From assembly GCA_913020705.1 (NCBI GenBank), contig CAJWBY010000126.1, positions 1-14,258 on the forward strand: a stretch of DNA of 14,258 bases, read 5' to 3'. The notes under the pieces were generated by a model. The model did no database searches, was not told the DNA's origin, and was given only the letters and a program-made list of their open reading frames with translations. This DNA is from an uncultured Colwellia sp. GTDB lineage: Bacteria > Pseudomonadota > Gammaproteobacteria > Enterobacterales > Alteromonadaceae. A program made the position numbers and the translations under genes. Numbering within the stretch: position 1 is the stretch's first letter; every line of letters begins with the position of its first letter. Positions 7,317 to 14,080 of this stretch are shown piece after piece.

Positions 7317-8429
7317 ATGGAAGACTTTACTGAAAAACTGATACTCGATGACACCAAGATAGGTTGGCATTTAGATCGTGTTGAAAAGTGGAAACGTGGC
7401 GAAAAATTTGCACCCATTACAATTGATATGGCACTGACGCGCGCGTGTAATTATTCGTGTGGTTATTGTTATGCCATGCTACAAGAAAATGATAGACATA
7501 ATATTGATCAGAAAGTGATTTATGACTTTCTTGAAGATTGTGCTGACATTGGAGTTAAAGGCATTAGTTTTGTTTCTGATGGTGAAAATACAATATCTCC
7601 TGTTTTTGTTGACGCGGTAATTCGTGGTAAAGAATTAGGCTTGTCGATGGCTGTTGGTACTAATGGCTACGCACTAACTACTTCAAAGCTTGAAATGATA
7701 TTACCCCATCTAGATTATATTCGAATTAATATCTCAGCAGGCGAACCGAAACGATATGCCGAAATTATGGGGACTAAAGAAAAAGCCTTTGATCGTGTCT
7801 GTAAAAATATCCGTGAAATGGTTCGTATCAAGAAAGAGAACAATTTAGACGTTACGATAGGCATGCAAATGGTCCTTATGCCACAAGATAAAGATCAAAT
7901 TATGCCACTTGCAGAATTAGGTAAAGAGCTAAGGCCAGACTACCTCGTGATTAAACACTGTAGTGATGATGAGGATGGTTCTCTCGGAATAGATTATGAC
8001 AAATATGAAGACTTATATGATACCTTGCACGAAGCTGAGGCTTTGTCTGATGATGAATATAGTGTGGTCGTGAAATGGTCGAAGATTCGTGCGAATGGTA
8101 AGCGGTCATATCAAAAGTGTTATGGCGCGCCATTTATGTTGCAAATGTCTGGGTCTGGATTAGTTGCTCCTTGTGGTATGTTATTTAACGAAAAATACAA
8201 AAAATTTCATATAGGTAATATCGTTGAAACACGCTTTAAAGATATTTATAATTCCGATCGCTATTGGGATGTTATGAACTATTTATCTTCTCCTGAATTC
8301 AATGCTCAAAAAATGTGTGGATCATTATGTTTGCAGCATAAAGTTAATGAGCAATTAGATGCTCATGTTAAAGGCAGTCCTTTAATACAGCCTGCTGGTA
8401 ATAAACCCATACACATTAACTTCATATAA
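7317..8429 (+). CDS. Radical SAM/SPASM-domain enzyme, probable sugar-modifying
   Basis: This is a 370-residue radical SAM protein. Numbered from ATG 7317, CNYSCGYC gives the CX3CX2C motif (Cys44, 48, 51) that binds the [4Fe-4S] cluster used to cleave S-adenosylmethionine. SDGENT (87-92) takes the place of the usual GGEP SAM-contact loop. The C-terminal region carries Cys268, Cys286, Cys334 and Cys338 in a SPASM/twitch-like arrangement, enough for one auxiliary cluster rather than the two of a full SPASM domain. Known SPASM enzymes mature peptides or epimerise, dehydrogenate or dehydrate sugars; no small precursor-peptide gene is apparent, and the neighbours are sugar enzymes, so radical chemistry on a carbohydrate is the better reading. 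It is followed after 12 bases by an SDR gene that may act on the same intermediate. Reaction and substrate are unknown. Confidence 0.88.
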   Translation: MEDFTEKLILDDTKIGWHLDRVEKWKRGEKFAPITIDMALTRACNYSCGYCYAMLQENDRHNIDQKVIYDFLEDCADIGVKGISFVSDGENTISPVFVDAVIRGKELGLSMAVGTNGYALTTSKLEMILPHLDYIRINISAGEPKRYAEIMGTKEKAFDRVCKNIREMVRIKKENNLDVTIGMQMVLMPQDKDQIMPLAELGKELRPDYLVIKHCSDDEDGSLGIDYDKYEDLYDTLHEAEALSDDEYSVVVKWSKIRANGKRSYQKCYGAPFMLQMSGSGLVAPCGMLFNEKYKKFHIGNIVETRFKDIYNSDRYWDVMNYLSSPEFNAQKMCGSLCLQHKVNEQLDAHVKGSPLIQPAGNKPIHINFI

Positions 8430-8441
8430 AAAGTAGGTTTT

Positions 8442-9422
8442 ATGGAAACAATACTTATTACAGGTGGCGCAGGTTACGTTGGTGCTGTGCTTACACCCAA
8501 ATTACTCGATTTAGGTTATCGAGTTAAAGTCATAGATTTAATGATTTATGGTGAAGATGTTATTGAAGAGCATGCGAATTTAGAAATGATTAAAGGTGAT
8601 ATTAGAGATCAACCTTTGTTAGATAAGTTATTAACAGGTGCTGATTACGTCATTCACCTCGCGTGTATCTCTAATGATCCAAGTTTTGATCTTAACCCAG
8701 AGCTTGGAAGAAGCATTAATTTAGATGCTTTTGAGCCATTAGTAAAACTCTCTCAGACAAAAGGTGTAAAACGTTTTATTTATGCTTCATCTTCTAGTGT
8801 TTACGGGGTTAAGGATGTCGAAAATGTGAGTGAAGATATGGTGTTAGAGCCGTTGACCGACTATTCAGTTTTTAAGGCTGATTGTGAAAAAATACTCGCA
8901 AAGTATAAAAGTGATGATTTTATTACTGTAACAATTCGTCCCGCGACTGTTTGTGGTTATTCACCAAGACAGCGTTTAGATGTAGTGGTCAATATTTTAA
9001 CTAATTTTGCCTATCATAAAGGGAGCATTAAAGTTTTTGGTGGCGAGCAGTTAAGACCAAATATTCATATTCAGGATATGACTAATCTCTATGCCGAATT
9101 ATTAACAATGCCAGCAGAAAAAATAAATGGTGAAATTTTTAATGCCGGCTACGAAAACCAAAAAGTAATTACGTTAGCGCATACAGTTAAAGAAGTGTTG
9201 GGAGATGACATTAATATTGAAGTTGAACCTACTGACGATAATCGTTCTTACCATATTTCGTCACAGAAAATAAAAGATCGTTTAGGGTTTACGCCTAAGT
9301 TTACGATAAAAGATGCTGTGATTGAATTGAAGCAAGCATTTGACCAAGGTCTGTTGCCAAATGCGTTAGACGATAAGCGTTATTTCAATATTAAAACGAT
9401 GCTTGATTTACATTTGGAATAA
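8442..9422 (+). CDS. Extended SDR nucleotide-sugar epimerase/dehydratase-like protein
   Basis: This is an NAD(P)-dependent extended short-chain dehydrogenase of 326 residues, the usual length for nucleotide-sugar epimerases, dehydratases and reductases. It has the dinucleotide-binding GGAGYVG (8-14), acidic Asp32 ending strand beta-2 (favouring NAD), the active-site segment YASSSSVYG (114-122), and the catalytic YSVFK with Tyr141 and Lys145. The sugar-nucleotide-facing region RPNIHIQDM (206-214) is typical of the family. IHLACISNDPSFDLNP is characteristic of a surface-polysaccharide SDR subgroup rather than of classical GalE. AGG lies five bases before the ATG. It sits between the radical SAM and transketolase-like genes and ends one base before the next start. 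It probably oxidises, epimerises or dehydrates the cluster sugar; which one cannot be read here. Confidence 0.88.
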   Translation: METILITGGAGYVGAVLTPKLLDLGYRVKVIDLMIYGEDVIEEHANLEMIKGDIRDQPLLDKLLTGADYVIHLACISNDPSFDLNPELGRSINLDAFEPLVKLSQTKGVKRFIYASSSSVYGVKDVENVSEDMVLEPLTDYSVFKADCEKILAKYKSDDFITVTIRPATVCGYSPRQRLDVVVNILTNFAYHKGSIKVFGGEQLRPNIHIQDMTNLYAELLTMPAEKINGEIFNAGYENQKVITLAHTVKEVLGDDINIEVEPTDDNRSYHISSQKIKDRLGFTPKFTIKDAVIELKQAFDQGLLPNALDDKRYFNIKTMLDLHLE

Positions 9423-9423
9423 T

Positions 9424-10263
9424 ATGAATTTGTTAAATAGATTATCACTAGAGCAACTTGAATCCATTCCTAAACGAATAAATCAAGATATGCTTGATGT
9501 TTGTATACCAGCAAGAGCAGGGCATATTGCACCTTCACTTTCTTGTACTGAAATTCTTGTCGCCCTCTATTACCATGTAATGAATATTGCTGTAGATCCT
9601 CATTGGGAGGATCGTGACCGTATGATTTTTTCAAAAGCTCACGGTTGTTATTCTCTCTACGCAATTCTCGCCGATCTTGGTTACATACCTCAAAAGCAAT
9701 GGCGAAATTTTTATAAAAATTCTGAATTATCGGGTTGCTCCGAGCAAAATATAGATTTTGGTATTGAGGCGTCGTGCGGCTCATTGGGACATGGTTTACC
9801 CATGGCTGTTGGCCAAGCATTTGCCGCGAAATTACAGAAAAAAGACATTAAAGTGTATTGCATTATTGGCGATGGAGAAATGCAAGAAGGTACCAATTGG
9901 GAAGCTTTACAATTTGCAAGTAAGTTCAAGCTGGATAACCTAATTATTATAATTGATGCAAATAAGCTTCAAGCAATGGATTTTGTTGATAATGTGCTAA
10001 CAGACCAAAATATAATTTCAGACTTAACTGTTAAAATGCAGGCTTTTGGTTGCCATGTAGAGACGTGTAATGGTCATTCTTTATCAGCCTTACTCAAAAC
10101 ATTTTCATCGTTAACATCCCAAAAACATAGTTGTGGACCGAAAGTGTTGATAGCAGATACTATAAAAGGACATGGCTTGAACTGTATGGAAGGTGTGGCT
10201 AAGTTTCATTTTAGATTACCTAAAGAAGAAGATTTAGCGCAAGGGGGCTTATATGAAAAATAG
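9424..10263 (+). CDS. Transketolase-like ThDP enzyme, N-terminal (pyrophosphate-domain) subunit
   Basis: This 279-residue protein matches the first half of a split transketolase, which binds the pyrophosphate and Mg of thiamine diphosphate. The Mg/ThDP motif is plain: GDGEMQEG from Gly149, then IDAN with Asn180, followed by KLQAM. The frame extends upstream to a TTG at 9403, but ATG 9424 with GGAA four bases before it, directly after the preceding stop, is the likely start. Several channel motifs differ from ordinary transketolases. The first is GHIAPS (33-38) instead of GHPGGS. KAHG (71-74) replaces KGHA, LGHGLP (121-126) replaces LGQGLS, and the GHP loop after the Y-LR helix is missing (SGCSEQ instead). 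His34 and His73 are kept. Substrate choice therefore probably differs from the pentose-phosphate enzyme. It overlaps the next gene by 11 bases and should form a heteromeric enzyme with it. Confidence 0.9.
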   Translation: MNLLNRLSLEQLESIPKRINQDMLDVCIPARAGHIAPSLSCTEILVALYYHVMNIAVDPHWEDRDRMIFSKAHGCYSLYAILADLGYIPQKQWRNFYKNSELSGCSEQNIDFGIEASCGSLGHGLPMAVGQAFAAKLQKKDIKVYCIIGDGEMQEGTNWEALQFASKFKLDNLIIIIDANKLQAMDFVDNVLTDQNIISDLTVKMQAFGCHVETCNGHSLSALLKTFSSLTSQKHSCGPKVLIADTIKGHGLNCMEGVAKFHFRLPKEEDLAQGGLYEK

Positions 10264-10762
10264 TGCTGATAACCCTTATTATCGCAAAAACATTATTAAT
10301 AAGCTGACTAAACATATGGCAAGCAACGAAAAGTATGTGTTGTTCGTTTGTGATAGTGGCTTTGGTGTTATTGATGAGTTAAAAAATCGCTTTCCTGAAC
10401 GAGTTCATAATGTAGGTATAATGGAACAAGGCACTATAGGTATTGCTGCTGGAATGGCGCAAATGGGCATGATTCCAATAGTATATAGTATTGTAAATTT
10501 CCTCGCTTTTCGTTCAGTAGAACAAATTAGAAATGATATTGTACTACAGGAATTAAATGTAAAATTAATTGCCACAGGGGTTAATAATTACTTCAAATTT
10601 TTAGGTCAATCTCATTGTTGTGATGAACAAGATAAGACCATTATGAGTATGATTGGAATGCCGGTATTTGACCCTTATGAAACGATGCCAAATGAAAGTG
10701 AATATGATCAACTGGTAGAAAAGTGGATTACATCACCAAATGCAGGCTATATAAGAGTATAA
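10253..10762 (+). CDS. Transketolase-like C-terminal subunit reduced to the pyrimidine-binding domain
   Basis: This 169-residue protein is the partner of the preceding gene, starting inside it at ATG 10253 with AAGGGGG five bases upstream, so translation is coupled. It carries the ThDP pyrimidine-binding domain: a strand leading to CDSGFG (33-38), then VGIMEQGTIGIAAGMA, in which Glu58 is the conserved glutamate that activates the cofactor. Ordinary split-transketolase second subunits are about 300 residues and continue into a transketolase C-terminal domain. This one ends right after the Pyr domain (GYIRV, stop at 10760-10762). The remaining 69 bases before the next gene hold a hairpin, with no leftover coding homology that I can see. 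The short form therefore looks like a compact two-domain ThDP enzyme rather than a recent truncation, though an old deletion is possible. Confidence 0.85.
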   Translation: MKNSADNPYYRKNIINKLTKHMASNEKYVLFVCDSGFGVIDELKNRFPERVHNVGIMEQGTIGIAAGMAQMGMIPIVYSIVNFLAFRSVEQIRNDIVLQELNVKLIATGVNNYFKFLGQSHCCDEQDKTIMSMIGMPVFDPYETMPNESEYDQLVEKWITSPNAGYIRV

Positions 10763-10773
10763 AAAGAGATCAA

Positions 10774-10809
10774 AGCAAGAGTTTCTAATCGATGAGATAC
10801 ACTCTTGCT
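10774..10809. terminator. Hairpin between convergent genes, probable bidirectional terminator
   Basis: AGCAAGAGT (10774-10782) pairs perfectly with ACTCTTGCT (10801-10809), a nine-base stem around an 18-base loop with minor inner pairing. It lies 11 bases after the stop of the transketolase-like operon and 22 bases beyond the end of the leftward SDR gene. On the minus strand the stem is followed by TTGATCTCTTTTT, a reasonable U-rich tail. On the plus strand the tail is less U-rich, so termination is probably better for the leftward transcript. Confidence 0.55.
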
Positions 10810-10831
10810 GTTCAGGTATATAATTTAAACT

Positions 10832-11827
10832 TTATTTTTCTGATAAAGTGTCAAACCATTCTTTAGTTTCTGCCGCGATTGACTTTTCATCCCAAACAGG
10901 AGCATTTGTCCAATAATCGATATGAGAAAGCATTTTTTTGACACCTTGTTCAAATGATACTTGAGGAAGCCAATCGGTAAATTGTTTTATTTTGGATATA
11001 TCAGCAAATGTACAATCTGGTTCACCTGGGCGTTTAGGAATGTAACTAACATCTCCTCCAAGTAAGGCAACCAACTGATTAATAGAATAAGTACCGCCAC
11101 TGCCAATGTTCATTACTTCATTACATTGTTCAATTTGAGCTACAGCCCAAATACCCGAAACTATATCCGAAATATAAGTGAAGTCACGTGTCTGTTCTCC
11201 ATTACCGACAACGGTGTAAGCTTTTCCTGCTAACTTTTGTGCTAAAAATACACCAAAAACTGCACCATATGTGCCTGATGTTCTTGAACGAGGACCATAA
11301 GCATTAAAAAAACGAGTTGAATTTACAGGTAAGTCGTAAACTTTCCCCCAGTGTAATACCATTTCTTCTGCTAAACGTTTAGTTAAGGCATAAGGATATT
11401 CCACACGTATATCAGCTTCTTCTTTAGTCGGGTATTCATCAGGGACTCCATAACAAGAAGCTGATGCAGCATAAACTAGTTTTTTCAGCGATTTAGCACT
11501 TCTAGCCGCTTGGATAACATTCATAGTTCCCACAACATTAGATTTGAAATATGCATCAGGATTCTTTATTGACGGGACAATATCAGCGAGAGCAGCTAAA
11601 TGAAAAACATAATCAGCATCTGTAAAGTACTGCTTCATACATCTATCGTTTTCAGAAATATCTAATTCAACAATAGTAAGATTCTCATTGTGGCGTTGAT
11701 GTGCTAGATTTTCAGGGCGTCCTGAAGAGAAATTATCTAACACCAATGTAGAAATATTCATATCTAATAATAAATCGACTAAGTGACTGCCGATAAAACC
11801 ACATCCACCGGTAACAATTGCTTTCAT
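10832..11827 (-). CDS. Extended SDR, UDP-sugar 4-epimerase-like
   Basis: This is a 331-residue NAD-dependent nucleotide-sugar epimerase/dehydratase-like SDR encoded leftward, against both flanking blocks. It has the NAD-binding GGCGFIG (7-13), acidic Asp31 at the end of strand beta-2, the active-site serine region ASASCYG (121-127), and YALTK with Tyr146 and Lys150. RFFNAYGPRSRTSG followed by GEQTRDFTYISD is typical of UDP-glucose/UDP-GlcNAc 4-epimerase-like proteins of surface-glycan loci. AGGA lies seven bases before the ATG at 11827 on the minus strand. It is monocistronic here, ending at the convergent hairpin, and shares a divergent 103-base promoter gap with the SIS-isomerase gene. It probably supplies an epimerised or 4-keto sugar to the cluster; the exact sugar is not decidable. 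Confidence 0.88.
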   Translation of the reverse strand: MKAIVTGGCGFIGSHLVDLLLDMNISTLVLDNFSSGRPENLAHQRHNENLTIVELDISENDRCMKQYFTDADYVFHLAALADIVPSIKNPDAYFKSNVVGTMNVIQAARSAKSLKKLVYAASASCYGVPDEYPTKEEADIRVEYPYALTKRLAEEMVLHWGKVYDLPVNSTRFFNAYGPRSRTSGTYGAVFGVFLAQKLAGKAYTVVGNGEQTRDFTYISDIVSGIWAVAQIEQCNEVMNIGSGGTYSINQLVALLGGDVSYIPKRPGEPDCTFADISKIKQFTDWLPQVSFEQGVKKMLSHIDYWTNAPVWDEKSIAAETKEWFDTLSEK

Positions 11828-11878
11828 TTTACATCCTATTTTTTTTGGTCTGAAGGTTGCATCTGCTTTTAGATTACG

Positions 11879-11907
11879 TTGACAATAATTAAAGAAAGAT
11901 ATCTAAT
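11879..11907 (+). promoter_or_regulatory. Strong sigma70-type promoter for the SIS/HldE-like module
   Basis: A perfect -35 TTGACA (11879-11884) is followed after exactly 17 bases by the -10 TCTAAT (11902-11907, five of six to TATAAT). Transcription would start near 11914, giving a short leader with AAGGAG (11919-11924) six bases before the GTG start at 11931. This is the clearest promoter in the window and marks the start of a second transcription unit. Confidence 0.75.
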
Positions 11908-11930
11908 TACTTAATTCTAAGGAGATTTAC

Positions 11931-12533
11931 GTGAATAAGCTAGACCAAATGTTTGAAAAGTCTACTACCCCTGCTGATTACGCTAAAGACTATAATCAAT
12001 ATCTTGTAAAAATATTATCAGCAATTGAAAGTGACGCATTTAATGAATACATCCAATTATTATTAGACGTAGCAGCGTCGGGTAAAACAATATACATCAT
12101 AGGTAACGGTGGCAGTGCAGCCACAGCATCGCATTATGCGAATGATATTAGCTTTGGTGTTAAAAGTATTACTTGCGGTTTAAAAGCTATTTCCTTAACG
12201 GATAATAATGCTGTGTTGACTGCATTAGGTAATGATTATGGATATGAATATATTTTTTCAAAACAACTAGAAAAAATTATGGTTAAGGACGATATATTGA
12301 TTGCTATTTCGGCCTCTGGAAATTCTGAAAATATTATTGAGGCGCTAAAGTTTGTAAAAAATAAAGGTAATAAAATTGTCGGTATATCTGGTTTTGATGG
12401 TGGGTATTTAGCCGAGCATAGTGATGTATCTCTCTTAGTTAGCTCTAATAAGGGAGAATACGGCCCAGTGGAAGATGTTCATAGTATTATTGGTCATATC
12501 ACTGGCACTTATCTAGCTCGTCATTTTTCCTAG
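11931..12533 (+). CDS. SIS-domain phosphosugar isomerase, GmhA-like
   Basis: This 200-residue SIS-domain protein resembles sedoheptulose-7-phosphate isomerase (GmhA), which makes D-glycero-D-manno-heptose 7-phosphate in the cytoplasm. Landmarks are IGNGGSAATASHYANDI (57-73), the family's phosphate-binding and metal region with His68 and Asp72 where GmhA has His and Glu; ALGNDYGYEYIFS (98-110), typical of GmhA-like proteins; the phosphate loop SASGNS (127-132); and EDVHSIIGH (181-189), where Glu181 and His189 match in spacing the GmhA Gln and His catalytic residues. The Glu-for-Asp and Gln-for-Glu changes suggest a GmhA paralogue, possibly with a different ketose phosphate. The start is GTG with a strong AAGGAG six bases upstream. 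It is the first gene after the promoter at 11879-11907, followed by an HldE-like protein, which supports a heptose-type pathway. Confidence 0.85.
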   Translation: MNKLDQMFEKSTTPADYAKDYNQYLVKILSAIESDAFNEYIQLLLDVAASGKTIYIIGNGGSAATASHYANDISFGVKSITCGLKAISLTDNNAVLTALGNDYGYEYIFSKQLEKIMVKDDILIAISASGNSENIIEALKFVKNKGNKIVGISGFDGGYLAEHSDVSLLVSSNKGEYGPVEDVHSIIGHITGTYLARHFS

Positions 12534-12581
12534 AAATACTAATGATTTTTGACTTTTAGTATGAATTCTACTTTTAAAATC

Positions 12582-12587
12582 AGGTGA
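12582..12587 (+). promoter_or_regulatory. Ribosome binding site AGGTGA that selects the ATG at 12596
   Basis: AGGTGA ends eight bases before ATG 12596. The upstream in-frame GTG at 12584 is itself part of this ribosome site and has only AT-rich sequence before it. The protein therefore probably begins MISLLNDIIHS. Confidence 0.65.
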
Positions 12588-12595
12588 TTATTTCA

Positions 12596-14080
12596 ATGAT
12601 TTCATTACTTAATGACATTATACATAGTAAAAAAAATCTAGGGAAAATAGTACTAGTTACTGGCGATTTTAATATATTGCATCCTGGACATATTCGTTTA
12701 TTACGATTTGCTAAAGAATGCGGCGATACATTAGTTGTCGCTGTGAATAGCGATAATATTTTACAAAACGCGCAATATAATAATGAAGAAGACCGCTCTG
12801 ATGTAGTTTCATCTCTTAGTTTTGTCGATTACTGCTTTGTTAATGCCCTTCCGATAGATGAATTGATTGAAAAGCTTCATCCAAAAGCTGTAGTTAAAGG
12901 GCGTGAATATGAAGGGAAATTTAACGCTGAAAAATTCGCATTAGAGAAGCAGGGTGGTAAATTGATTTTTAGTTCGGGGTATACCTTTCAAAAATCATCA
13001 TCGGTATTTAGTCACGAAAATACCCAGCCTTTATTAAACGTCACTAAAGTATCAAGTTATATTAAGAACCATAAAATAACGCGCGAAGCGGTTACCCGCG
13101 TCATCGAAAACTTTAGTCAACTAAATGTACTCGTCATTGGCGACACTATTATTGACGAATATATGCAATGTAATGCGGTAGGCATGTCGCAAGAAGACCC
13201 TACAATTGTTGTTACGCCAGATGAAAAAAAATTGTTTCTTGGTGGTGCAGGTATAACCTCAGCGCATGCAAAGTCTTTAGGGGCTAAAAATGTTTCTTTT
13301 TATACTGTACTGGGTGACGATGATGCAGGTAAATACGCACAAGAAAAAATTACAGAATACCAGTTAAACGCTAATACCTTTCAAGATGATACTCGACCTA
13401 CCACACAAAAACGTCGTTACCGTGTCGGAAATAAAACACTATTAAGAGTGAATGATTTCCGTGATCACGATATTGGCGTGGATATTCAAGAGGCGATATT
13501 ATCAAAATTAGTGGCAGAAATAGACAATATTGATTTAGTTGTTTTTTCCGACTTTAACTACGGTGTATTACCACAATCTTTAGTCGATGCCATTGTCGAA
13601 CTTTGTAATGATAAAAAAGTGATGATCGCAGCAGATAGCCAAACTTCATCACAAGTGGGTGATATTTCACGCTTTCGGAATGTCGATTTAATAACGCCTA
13701 CTGAGCGTGAAGTGCGTGTTGCCTTGAATAACACGCGTGATGGTTTAATTATTTTGACAGAAAAACTCCATCAAAAAATGCAATGTCATAATATTATTGT
13801 CACACTCGCCGATGAAGGTGCTTTGTTACATGTAACTGACAGTGGAAAAATTAGAAGTTGGACTAACGACAAAATTCCCGCACTAGCAACTAATGTTGTT
13901 GATCCTGCGGGCGCAGGCGATTGTATGCTTGCTTCGACAGCAATGGCTTTAGCGAGTGGAGGTGATTTGTGGCTATCATCATTAATTGGATCTGTGGCCG
14001 CAGCTTGCCAAGTATCTAAAGTTGGTAATCAACCGCTTTCATTCCAAGAGCTACAACAAGCATTTGATCAATTACTATGA
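12596..14080 (+). CDS. HldE-like bifunctional protein with reversed domains: nucleotidyltransferase then PfkB kinase
   Basis: This 494-residue protein (from ATG 12596) joins the two activities of the HldE type, sugar-phosphate kinase and sugar-1-phosphate nucleotidyltransferase, in the reverse of the E. coli order. Residues about 16-140 form the cytidylyltransferase-like domain: TGDFNILHPGH with the HxGH motif at 29-32, AVNSDN (49-54) and VVKGREYE (99-106). After a short linker, residues about 175-494 form a ribokinase/PfkB domain: VLVIGDTIIDEY near 178-189, the glycine motif LGGAG (215-219), and DPAGAGD with the catalytic Asp442. The TTNII-type tail of HldE nucleotidyltransferases is KSSSVF here. 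It presumably phosphorylates and then activates the product of the GmhA-like isomerase; the nucleotide could be ADP or another. The 62-base gap from the previous gene has a weak ATACTAA/TTAGTAT stem. The last bases overlap the next start. Confidence 0.88.
   Translation: MISLLNDIIHSKKNLGKIVLVTGDFNILHPGHIRLLRFAKECGDTLVVAVNSDNILQNAQYNNEEDRSDVVSSLSFVDYCFVNALPIDELIEKLHPKAVVKGREYEGKFNAEKFALEKQGGKLIFSSGYTFQKSSSVFSHENTQPLLNVTKVSSYIKNHKITREAVTRVIENFSQLNVLVIGDTIIDEYMQCNAVGMSQEDPTIVVTPDEKKLFLGGAGITSAHAKSLGAKNVSFYTVLGDDDAGKYAQEKITEYQLNANTFQDDTRPTTQKRRYRVGNKTLLRVNDFRDHDIGVDIQEAILSKLVAEIDNIDLVVFSDFNYGVLPQSLVDAIVELCNDKKVMIAADSQTSSQVGDISRFRNVDLITPTEREVRVALNNTRDGLIILTEKLHQKMQCHNIIVTLADEGALLHVTDSGKIRSWTNDKIPALATNVVDPAGAGDCMLASTAMALASGGDLWLSSLIGSVAAACQVSKVGNQPLSFQELQQAFDQLL

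Noticed and set aside
9470..9820. 116-residue minus-strand open frame inside the transketolase N-subunit gene
   Set aside because: It lies wholly within a well-supported gene on the other strand, has no recognisable domain, and is a shadow of that gene's codon pattern.
10763..10831. Frameshifted remnant of a transketolase C-terminal domain
   Set aside because: The 69 bases are occupied by a hairpin and AT-rich sequence; no frame gives a stretch resembling that domain, and the space is too short for it.
12536..12562. ATACTAA/TTAGTAT hairpin and TTGACT as an attenuator or promoter before the HldE-like gene
   Set aside because: The stem is weak, with one G-C pair and a 13-base loop, and the nearest -10-like TAAAAT is 20 bases from TTGACT, too far for a good promoter.
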